From: Porphyra umbilicalis
Taxonomy: Eukaryota; Rhodophyta; Bangiophyceae; Bangiales; Bangiaceae
Length of the DNA: 64,000 nucleotides
Assembly: GCA_002049455.2 (NCBI GenBank)
Contig: KV919074.1
Span: 25,359-89,358 of the forward strand
Reading direction: 5' to 3'
In this document: positions 41,371-50,399 of the stretch, piece by piece
Layout: the number at the start of each line of letters is the position of its first letter
Numbering within the stretch: position 1 is the stretch's first letter
Position numbers and translations under genes: made by a program
Notes under the pieces: generated by a model
Seen by the model: the letters and a program-made list of their open reading frames with translations, nothing else
Databases searched by the model: none
Told to the model about the DNA's origin: nothing

Positions 41371-41796
41371 GGCCGCCGCGTCGGCGAGCACCGCCCTGCC
41401 CGTAGCCGCCGTCGTACCGAGGCCGCACGAGAAGGGGGGGGGGGGGGATGGGTCGCTGCGGACCGAAACGTGGGGCTGCGCAACGGCGTCCGGGCCGGGC
41501 CTGATGGGGGCGGCCGCGGGGTAGGCACGCCCCCGACGCGCGTCGCAACCATGTGTTTCACCACCGACGGGGTGCGGCCGGGCTGTGGCCCGCCGTGGAG
41601 GTGGTGTGGCACTGACGCCTTTGCCCGCCGGGCCGCGCGCGGTGGCGCATCGGGCATGACCCTTGGGCTCGTGACACGGTCGGGGTGGGGCGGAGTGGCG
41701 CCAGGCCGCCGCCCCCCCCCGTTCCGTGAGTCCCAGAGGCGGCCAGCCGGGCGACGCGGGCTTTTTTACGCCGCAAAGGCCCGCGGGCATCGTCTG
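41371..41796. other. GC-rich upstream region of ABCG gene
   Basis: About 430 bp with no gene seen, including a long G-run near 41440. It separates the ABCG start from the MITE-like element. Confidence 0.45.
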
Positions 41797-42810
41797 CTTT
41801 AGAAGAATGTCTCATCGAGGCCCATCAAGCCCCATCGGCCATCGAGATGGGGTTTCGATGGGCGGTTTTAACCCCATCGAGCAGGCCCATCGACACCCAA
41901 TGTCGATGGGGATTGGGTCCTCGAGGGAGGCAACTGCTCGATGAGCACGAAGTCACAGGTTACATCCAACCAACGTTCCTGACACGAGATAGTACTCGCA
42001 AGCACGCTGTATTCAAGATATCATTGGGCCAGCACATCACGAAAACCTCGAAAGTGACACATCACGAAGCTGCCGCCGCGCCTTTTCTCAAAGCCAACCA
42101 ATGGCATACGTTCGATGGATTACGTCTCGTACACCACATTGAGCGTGATGGACTTGAAAGGAAGAGGCGCAGATCGAACGGGATCGTGCAACTCTCGGGT
42201 AAATTCAGCTGGTACTTGAAAAACCCGTCGTCGTGGCGACCGCCTCGATGTGTCGTCTTCTTCGTGGGGACACACAACCACCACGTTCCGACTTGGAGCT
42301 CCAAAGGCGGTGGATATCCGTACCCGCGGAACGCAGTCGGGCCTGAATCGTTGAACATGCGACTCTGGCAGTGAAAAAAAACCGTCCCTCGCACAGTCAT
42401 TCTCAAGCAGGTCGATCTGCCATTTCTGCTTAGATCACCGGCGGTGAAGCACCCAGCGATCCGGGTCGACCTCGCTTCATCAGGAGACGGAAGCGCAAGT
42501 GACGGCCGCAACAGCGACGAACGAGACGGTGCTTCCACGGCGATTTGATAGTATTTAAGATAGATTTTATGTACTGGCTATTGAGTAACCGTCGGAGAGG
42601 TTAACGACCCCGTGCCAGTAGACAGTTAGTCTGGAAAGACACACGATTCTCCCGAGATGTATGCCCTGTGCAAGCCTCCTTTTCGATGGGAAACAAGGTC
42701 ATCGAGGGCCGCGCTCATCGAGATCCGCATCAAGACTGTATCGAGAACCCCTTTCGATGGGGTGTTCGGGCCCCATCGAAACCTGGTCTCGATGGGGCAT
42801 TCATCTAAAC
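41797..42810. mobile_element. MITE-like non-autonomous element with TCGATGGGG subterminal repeats
   Basis: The left end (41797-41822, containing TTTAGAAGAATG) and the reverse complement of the right end (42785-42810, containing TTTAGATGAATG) match at about 21 of 26 positions. Just inside both ends the word TCGATGGGG, or its complement CCCCATCGA, is repeated many times in both orientations (about 41812-41925 and 42680-42800), as in subterminal repeats bound by a transposase. The 750-bp interior has a lower GC content and no convincing gene. I see no clear target duplication, so the family is unknown. It lies about 430 bp upstream of the ABCG coding start. Confidence 0.65.
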
Positions 42811-45658
42811 ACGACGATGCGGCGGCCCGATGTTGCAAAGCCCTCGGGATCCACCGCCTGTGGCTGGCGCGGCCGACACGCCACAGCGGCCGTGGCTGCA
42901 GTCCCCCCGCCGCGCCAGCGCACCGGGCGGATCCGGCGGTCGTTCCGCCCCCGCAGTGGTGGTGCCAGCTGGTCTCGACGCGCCTGACGGTGGCCGCCGA
43001 CTGGCGCCGCGCGTGCAGCGAGGACCGCACTTTGGCGCTACTGTCAGCAGAGGACCGCGACCGCTCACAGGCGGACGATGGACGGTGTGAAAAGCTTTAC
43101 ATCACGACAAAGCAGTCGACCAAAAACGTAAATACACACCATACTTTGCGGACAGGATGACGAGATTGCAATGTCGACCGCCTTGTCTGGAAAGGTCCCC
43201 AGACTTGGGGCGGGAGGCGGCGCGCACGGTCCGACGCCCGACGGCGGGGTCGCCGCCGACCGCGGCGCCCCCCGCGCGCGGCCCGCGGTCAGGTGCCGCC
43301 CGGTGGCGCGCCCGCGCCACGGCCGCCGCCCGCCGACGCACCGCCCGCCCGCAGCGTTTGCGGTGCCGCAGCACCGGGGCGGCCGCTCCGTCGCCGCGCC
43401 GGCGGCGACGCGCGGCGGTCGCACGCGCGGCGCCCGCACGCGCGCGGGCCGACGCGCGTTGGTGGGGGCGGCGGTCGGCGGGGGCGGTGCTCCACTTTGG
43501 GCGGTCGGTGCGGGGTGGCCGTCGCCGTGGGTCCCCGTTTGTAATCCTGCCGCCGCCGCCGCCGCCGCCGCCGCCGCACCTGTCACCACCGCTGTCGGCG
43601 CGTCACAACCGCCGCTGCGCTGCGCGTCGCGCCGCGCGAGACGGGCGGCCACTGGGCTCGTCGATCACACCAGCGTCCCAACACCGTGATCAAACGCACC
43701 AAAGCGAAAGAAAAGAAGGTTGAGACGCAATACTTTTGGTACCTACCGGTTTTGTGATCGTTGGTGCAAATGCGTTTCCATGTGTGCGGGTCATGTTGGT
43801 GATTGTGCCGCAAGCATCAAGTGGAAAGTGGCGGCAACGTACTAATCTAGGGCTGTGAATGCAAGTCTCGGACGCATGCACCCGTATCCCATGCATGCAT
43901 GCATGCATGCGATTGTCCAGCGCTCACGCAGCCATCGCCGCAGCTGTTACCGCCGCCAAAGCGGACGCTGCCGCCGCCGTTGCAGCCGCGCCCTGCGGCA
44001 CATGGCGCCCCGCTTAGCGACGTGCCGTCGCTGCTCACTCCGCAGGCGCCGCCAATCGTTGCCTCCCCCCGCCCCCCCCCTGGCCACGCCCGCGGCGGCA
44101 GACACGGCGCATCTCTCGATCTGGCCGCCCGCCCAGTCGTGGCCCCTCCACCGCCGCTCTGGCGGGCGGCGACGACAATGACGCGTCGGCCGCCACCGGC
44201 GGCAGCGGCGCGCGTCGCGTCCGCTGCCAACTTGGCGGTTGGGGCGATGCATTGCAGAGGCGGTGGGACGTGGCGCCGGTAGGCTCTGCTGCCAAGCCCC
44301 CCCTGCCGTCGCCGCAAGTGCGCAACGATGCTTGCGACGACGGCGACGGCGCAAGCGCTCGCAATCCCCCCCCCCCGACTGGCGGCCGCAGCGGGGACGC
44401 CGCTGCATTGGGCGGCGACGGAGGCGCGTCTGCGTGGAGCTGTGGCGGCGGCGCGCCACCACCGCCGCACGCGGGCGGGGGAGCGGACCGGGTGCCACGT
44501 GCGGGCGACCGCGCCGACGCGCGGAGCACGTCCTCTTCGATGAGGGCATCGGGAACAGCAAAGGGGGGGCGGACGCACTGCGTGGCCACACCATGCTAGT
44601 GGGGGAGAGCAGGAAGTAGTCCACGTAGCGTTGCCGACGCCAAAGCAGTGGGACCACCCCGTCGGGGGGTGGCAACACCGCGACGATGGTAGGTGCAGGG
44701 AAGGGCAGATGGGGACACGCAGGATCACGGCGGCGATGCTGAGGAGGTGGGAAGCACGAGTTCGGTGAGATGGGGCGGCGCAGCGGAGGGGGCAAGGGAC
44801 GGGATGCGGAGCAAACCGTCAGGCTGACATCAGCCAACGCGTCAATCCGCGGTGTCGCTGCATTTGGGCTGCGAAAAATGCTAGACCGTTGCTGCAGGAT
44901 CACAAAGCTTGTACAGCCGTTCTCCTAAAAAAATCCCGCACTCCAACTGTTGCAACAGAGTTCCAAATCAGCTTCTGCGAGGTTGTAAAATAGTTCCACA
45001 TCAGCCTCTGCGAGGTTGCCGCCCGGCGCCGTGACTCGCGAGGTAGATCCGGGACAACCGGCACCCTTGCAACCCCAGGCGCTGCCTTGTTCCTCCGGCG
45101 TGACGTTTGTGGCCACGTCCGTGTTAGGCAAGGCCCGCTACCTTCGCACGGGATTCTACATGATGCAGGCGTTCCTGTTTGCGCTCATCGCCATGTTTTT
45201 GCTTCCTCTTATTGCTCCGCATCTGGAAAGGGGTGTGGTGGCCGGCACAGGACGTGGCACCGGGGGAAGCGGCGTCAGATGGAGAGCCAGGCTAATGGGG
45301 TGCGCCTCAATCGGAGGTATCCCTGGTGAAGATGGCGCAACCCGCGCGGCTGCGCGAGGATTGAGGTGAGTCTGTGATTGCGCAGGGGGATCTATCTGAT
45401 TGACAACACGGTTGTTGCCGAGTGACTTTTTTCAGGGAACGGCTGTACGTCATTGCTCTTCGCCCCGCCCGAGCAAAAAGAAAAAACGAAGCAATCTGTG
45501 AAAAAAGCGCACTGCTGTCCCGCAGCGGCACCGACGCAGATGCACCTCGCCGCGGTGGCGGTGGCGCCGACAGCGCCGCCCGCCGCGTCGCCGCCGCCAC
45601 CGTCGCCATCGCCTCGACCGCCGCCGCCGCCGCCGCCGCTGCCACCACCGCCGCTCAC
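42811..45658. other. GC-rich region without a confident gene
   Basis: Many overlapping frames on both strands, all Arg/Ala/Pro-rich, without family motifs. The region includes a microsatellite at 43891-43910. A short AGTPLHWAATEARL peptide at about 44390 recalls an ankyrin repeat but stands alone. Confidence 0.45.
43891..43910 (+). repeat. (ATGC)5 microsatellite
   Basis: Five uninterrupted ATGC units. Confidence 0.9.
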
Positions 45659-45886
45659 CGCCACCCCGCGGCGGTCAGGAGCGGCCACAAAGGCAGCGAT
45701 ATCGGACCGCAGCGTCGCGAGGGAGGCGGTGGCGGGTGCCGAGTTGAGGGGCACGTCCAGGACGGTGGTCGTGCCGTCCGCGGCGGCGGCGGACATGCCG
45801 GAACCGACGCCTTCGCTGTACGTGCCGGGCACGTTGGGGTGCCCGTGAGGGTCGATGAGGCCGGCTATGACGACCAGGTTACCATA
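45659..45886 (-). pseudogene. Allantoinase-like exon, isolated
   Basis: Between a CCCCCAG acceptor (before 45886) and a GTGAGC donor (after 45659) lies a 228-nt open segment. It encodes NLVVIAGLIDPHGHPNVPG, then EGVGSGMSAAAADGTTTVLDVPLNSAPATASLATLRSDIAAFVAA. This is the metal-binding N-terminal part of an amidohydrolase, closest in my recall to allantoinase (GLIDPHxHxNEPG, AAAAGGTTTVxDMPLNS). The conserved HxH pair appears as H-G-H. No matching upstream or downstream exons could be joined, although VVLGDGAPADGAGIPLAD ending at a GTACGT donor near 46250 might be an upstream exon. It is therefore either a gene fragment or a gene whose other exons I cannot find. Allantoinase would hydrolyse allantoin in purine breakdown. 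Confidence 0.6.
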
Positions 45887-46504
45887 CTGGGGGCAGGGGG
45901 AGGGCAGGGGCGACAAAGATGAGGAGAGGACGACGCAGACAGTGGTAAGCAGAGGCACAGAGGCGGCCACCGCAACAACCTCAACCAGCGCGGACGGCCT
46001 GTATAGAACAGAACGCAGTCAGTGTCTAGCGTCAACGCATAGCCACCAGCGCCACGCGGCAGCCGGGGCCACCAAAGAACCCACCGCTTTCGCCCACACC
46101 CGTCCAACGGCGTCTGCGCCAAGGCGCGCCGCCGCGGCACGCCGCCGCGCCCACCGTCAGGTGGCATCTCGCTCCCCCCTGCGTTTGTGTCGTTGCAATG
46201 GTCCGCGCGCCCGCCGGTTCGTGCCCCAACTCCCGCTCGCCCCGTACAAATACGTACATCAGCAAGCGGGATCCCCGCCCCGTCGGCGGGCGCGCCGTCC
46301 CCAAGCACGACCGCCGCAAAACGCGCGTCCGGCGACCCGCATGGCCGCGGGCCCGACGCGGCGGCCCGCAACCACCCGCCGAGACGTCAGCACCAGCCCT
46401 GCAGGGCCAGCCTCCGCCCCAGCCACACGCACGCGGGCGGAGAAGGAATACCACCTCGGCGGCGGCGCGGCGGCGGCGACGACGCGAGCCAAACGGCGAC
46501 GGCG

Positions 46505-46536
<32 letters not shown>

Positions 46537-47650
46537 TGCCACGCCACGGCGCCGAGCGGAAGTAGAGATGGCAGATTTCCTGACACGTGAGGGAAAAACT
46601 CCAGGAAATCTCCGTTTCCTCCCACAGAGGGTGTCTCGTTTCGGTTGTTTCCGTTTCCCCATCGTTTCCGCGCAAAACACAGGAACTTCGTGCACCCTCC
46701 GCCGTGAACGGCGAGCCAAGTCTGCTCGGCGCCGGCAGCCGCGGCACCCGCGGCGGGCTCTGGCGAGTAATCCCCGCCGGCTGGTGGTAAGCACGCCGGT
46801 GGCAGCAGCTGCCGCAAGGGCAAGCCCCTGCCGCCGTGCGCAGACGCACTGTTCGCACCGCCGTCGCCACCAGCCGGGGAGAGCAACGCCGTCACTGCCG
46901 GGACGGCCGGTGCCGCCCACACGGGCAGGTGCGGGTGCCCGGCGTGCGCGGCCGCGGCGAGGCCAGCGTATGCGGCTGCCCCGCCGTGTGCCGCCGCCAC
47001 CTCCGCCGCGGGCGGCCGGCTCGACACGTGCGGGTGTGCCCACTGCGCGGCGGCGGCGGCGGCGGGCACGCCGGCGGCCACCTGCGCCAATGTAGGCAGC
47101 GGCTGCGTTCCGGGCTCCGCCGTCGCGGGCAGCGGCGATGGCGGCGGCGCGGCCGCCGCTCCCGCCTGCTCCAGTCGGCGTTGGGCAAAGAAGAGACCCA
47201 AACAATGTGATCGATTAACGTTCGAAAAATAAATCACCGCCGCCTCTGCCGCCGCCGCCGCCGCCGCCCAATCCCCCTGCCCCCCCCCCCCCACCCCCGG
47301 CCCTGTGGCAGTCTACCCGCGCAAGTCGCCAAGGACCGCGTCGCCGTCGGTGGTGGCAGCGGCGGTCGCGCCCTTGGGGGGGGGGGGGCGGCGGCAGACG
47401 CCGCGGGTGGCAGACGGGGTGGTGAGCCGGGATGGTGGACGGGGGGGTGGGGGCGGCGGTCAGCGGGAGGGCGGGCGGCCGCCTACTGCCATCCACCACG
47501 GCGGCGGCGGAGGCAGCCGCCGCCGTCTTGGCGAGCGTCGCCACTGAGTCCATACATTACTAGCGACCGTCCAAGTGACCGACAGCGTGTCCGCGGCAGC
47601 GTCCTTGACAGCCGCCGGCGCCAGGTGCCACGGGGGCGGCCCCGCGTTGG
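45887..47650. other. GC-rich region; Cys-repeat ORF on plus strand
   Basis: Minus-strand frames cover most of this region (46032-47294) but are low-complexity Ala/Arg/Pro. On the plus strand, after a TAA near 46770, a frame to about 47180 encodes cysteine clusters (RCGCPAC, DTCGCAHC, TCANVGSGC). The segment 47019-47149 is nearly identical to 50447-50577 in the aminopeptidase gene. No complete gene is assignable. Confidence 0.4.
47019..47149 (+). repeat. ~131-bp dispersed repeat encoding Cys motifs, copy 1
   Basis: It starts GGCTCGACACGTGCGGG and ends near GGCAGCGGCGATGGCGG. It matches 50447-50577 at most positions and in the same translated frame. Confidence 0.8.
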
Positions 47651-49897
47651 TCAGTCGGCCCACCCTTGGTGACGTACGTACAGCCACTGCAAGCGGTTGA
47701 AGGCGCTGTTGAGGGCGCCGACGCTCTCGTCGCGTGAGGCCGTCAACCACTCGCACCACAGCTGCACGTCGTCAGTGCAGAAGTAGTCGAGGGTATTGAC
47801 CATGAAGGAGTCTAGCAATCGCAGTTTGACCGCCTGGTTCATCTCCAATGATGGGCGCTGGTACAGGAACCACTTCGGCGTGACTCGCCACGATCGCTCA
47901 AACCCGTCAGGAATCCCATCCTTCGCAATAAAAGCCGTGTCCCAATCAATGAGCATGATGTCAACCGCCGCTCTCGCGGGGGCCGGGCGCCACATAATGT
48001 TGGAGACGTACATGTCACCGTGGATCACGCCCGCCTCGTGCAGAGCAGCCACAGCAGCCTTCAAAGCCAAGACGTACATCCTCGCCGTCGGCAGATCCGC
48101 AGGCAAACCGCAGCGGTAGCCATCCCGCTTTAAGTTGGGGAACAGAAGTGCCGACAAGACGCCATTCTCCGTGCGAGGAAGACAAATGCCGGTGGTGAAG
48201 CAGATAGGGAAGCAGACGACGCAGGACGCAGGCGAGTTGTACAGCTTACGGAAGACTCGTTGCATACGCGCCATGAGCACGTCGCGCTTGGCCGTGAGCC
48301 CATTTGCTACGCCACCAATCTTGAGCCAAACCTGGGCATCGTCAAAAGAAGGCCGAAACCATGCAGCCTTGTCCGCGTTCATGCTCCTCGCGGAGCTGCG
48401 TGACTGCGCCGGCTTGAAGCGCCTCGTCCGACTCGCATCGAGAAGCAGGTGTAGCGTCCGCTCCATCTGCTTCTTCGCCATCTCGCGGTGTAGATGCGCG
48501 ATGGCAGCTCCCCGGTCGGACAACAGGTCGAGGTTGGCGCTCGTCGTGATGGCGACCGGGAAAGTCGGGGTTGCCATGTAGGCCGCACCATGCATCTCGC
48601 CAACCCCAGTACACACAGACATGGGTACCAAGATTTTGTCGGGGTCGACACCGGCATTGTACAGGCCGGCAGCAGCCGCGCAGGCGTAAATGCCAACCTG
48701 CTGCAGGCCCTCCCATGGAGAAAGATGGGCCCGCTCGACCTCTTGGACAGAGAGGACGTACTGACCCCCACCGACCTTGGCCACCCAGGCAATGTCTGGC
48801 GCAGCACCCAGCTTGCAGTAGACGACAGGCTGCTCCAGCTGGCCAATGGTCTTGTTCTCTAGCACCCGTACGTCGTCTAGAAGATACGGCCGGTAGCTCG
48901 CCATCACCTCCGACTGCACGGTTCGGATGGCGCCGTCTGAGGATGATTCCACGAGGGAGGAGCCGTCCGGCGAGACGACGTTCATCGCACTCAGAGCGAG
49001 GTACGAAGTATCCTCGCCCTGGATGACCGACTCAATGTCCTGCGCCGTTGGTTGCAGGTCCCGGAAGATGCGAGGCGGGCGCGTCGGGTCGTGCGTCGGG
49101 AATGTGCTCACCCACGGACCACACCAGCGGCTCGGAGAGGACAAGACCGGCTCCGAAGGAGCCAAAGACGGAAACGCAATGCAGTAGATCATTCCGGAAG
49201 TATCATTGGCGGCAGATGTCACATGTTGAGTCGGCTGCTGGAGCTTGCAGACCTCCTCTCGGGCGCTCTGTTGCGAGGCCATCAAGGTACGGAAGCTCAG
49301 TGATGTGCGGGCAGCGGCATCAGCGGCGAACGCCAACTTGACCCCTTCCTCAGTGCGCACCTTGCCGTTGAGAACGCTCAGCGTCTGTTCTGCATCGATG
49401 ACGAGCGCATCTAACAGAGCAAGGCGCTCGCGAGCTTCAGCGAGCTTGCTGTCGCCAGCTACAACTGCATCAGCAGTACGGGCGTTCGAGGGAGTAGCCT
49501 CGGTGTCCCTGACGCCGGTCGACACATGAGGCGGCGCACCAGCACGTGCCGGAGGGGCAGCTGCACCGCCAGGCGCGTGCGCGTCGCAGCCATCGGGATG
49601 ATGATGCGCCGCACCAGCGGGCGCAATATCGTTGGCGTCGGTTGTGGCGGGAGGGAGAGCACTACTAGCTACGGTGATGGCAGCAGCCACGCCAGCATCA
49701 TCAGCAGGCCCGTTACGGGCCGCGGCTGCGTCAGCAGCGATAGTTGCCGCGGTAGCAGCATGGGCACATCGACGCCCGACACCTTGCGGCTGACTGTGTG
49801 TAGATGAGCAAGCGCAAGTAGGGCGGCCGAGGGGCGAACCACATGCAGCCAATATGAAAGACGGAGACCACAGCGAAAGCAAAAGAATGACACGCAT
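47651..49897 (-). CDS. Secreted protein-kinase-fold-like protein, family not recognised
   Basis: A 748-residue protein with a signal-peptide-like N-terminus (MRVILLLSLWSPSFILAACG). An Ala/Thr/Pro-rich, acid-poor region follows to about 145, then a helical, possibly coiled-coil stretch (KLAEARERLALLDALVIDAEQTL). The C-terminal third carries a kinase-like catalytic core: LHEAGVIHGDMYVSNIMWRP (HGD....N, catalytic loop) and VDIMLIDWDTAFIA (DWD in place of DFG). This HGD/IDWD pair is typical of the wider protein-kinase-like fold, including aminoglycoside-phosphotransferase types. The N-lobe is not clearly identifiable. The 72-nt segment 49111-49040 begins GTGAGC and ends GCGCAG and is a multiple of three, so it may be an optional intron. 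The ATG at 49897 directly precedes the signal peptide. The substrate is unknown. Confidence 0.7.
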   Translation of the reverse strand: MRVILLLSLWSPSFILAACGSPLGRPTCACSSTHSQPQGVGRRCAHAATAATIAADAAAARNGPADDAGVAAAITVASSALPPATTDANDIAPAGAAHHHPDGCDAHAPGGAAAPPARAGAPPHVSTGVRDTEATPSNARTADAVVAGDSKLAEARERLALLDALVIDAEQTLSVLNGKVRTEEGVKLAFAADAAARTSLSFRTLMASQQSAREEVCKLQQPTQHVTSAANDTSGMIYCIAFPSLAPSEPVLSSPSRWCGPWVSTFPTHDPTRPPRIFRDLQPTAQDIESVIQGEDTSYLALSAMNVVSPDGSSLVESSSDGAIRTVQSEVMASYRPYLLDDVRVLENKTIGQLEQPVVYCKLGAAPDIAWVAKVGGGQYVLSVQEVERAHLSPWEGLQQVGIYACAAAAGLYNAGVDPDKILVPMSVCTGVGEMHGAAYMATPTFPVAITTSANLDLLSDRGAAIAHLHREMAKKQMERTLHLLLDASRTRRFKPAQSRSSARSMNADKAAWFRPSFDDAQVWLKIGGVANGLTAKRDVLMARMQRVFRKLYNSPASCVVCFPICFTTGICLPRTENGVLSALLFPNLKRDGYRCGLPADLPTARMYVLALKAAVAALHEAGVIHGDMYVSNIMWRPAPARAAVDIMLIDWDTAFIAKDGIPDGFERSWRVTPKWFLYQRPSLEMNQAVKLRLLDSFMVNTLDYFCTDDVQLWCEWLTASRDESVGALNSAFNRLQWLYVRHQGWAD

Positions 49898-50399
49898 CCG
49901 TCAGAAGCTGACCTACAAAAAGAGCATGAAAAATATGCGTGACAAACCGAAACGACAGTCCCGCTCAACAAGCTCGCAGGGGGCCAGCTTGCCTTGCTTG
50001 GGGCCACAGCCACATGTGTCAGGAAGCAAGACTGACCTCATTCCTGAGCCACGTCCAGCCCCAGCAGGCTGAGGAGCGACTGCTGCTGCCCGCGGCCGCC
50101 GATGTCGACGGCAAGACGCCGCTCAAGTGCTGCGCTCGTACCGAGGGGCACCGCTAAGATCATGCCAGCAGCAGGGCGGCGCCAAACCGCCAGGTGGGTA
50201 CGGGAGGGTGTCCCGTTGGAGTGGCTGCGACAGCCGGCTGCGACAGGTGGCCGCACCAACAGAGCTGGCGGGAAGGGACGCCGCGACACTGGTGGCGAGG
50301 CAGGCGGCCGTCTGCTGCACAAGACAAGCCACGAGCGCCATCCTAACAACGTGGGGATAACGGGCTCCGAAACACCCAGATCGCATTACAGCCCTTGCA
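49898..50399. other. Intergenic between divergent genes
   Basis: About 500 bp between the start codons of the kinase-like gene (-) and the aminopeptidase gene (+). It is presumably a shared promoter region. No gene is seen. Confidence 0.5.

Noticed and set aside
44328-44543. AGTPLHWAATEARL peptide resembling an ankyrin repeat
   Set aside because: Only one partial repeat, no neighbouring repeats in any frame, and the flanks are Arg/Pro-rich.
46032-47294. A 420-residue minus-strand frame
   Set aside because: Ala/Pro/Arg low complexity without motif. The shared repeat with 50.4 kb gives meaningful Cys patterns only on the plus strand.
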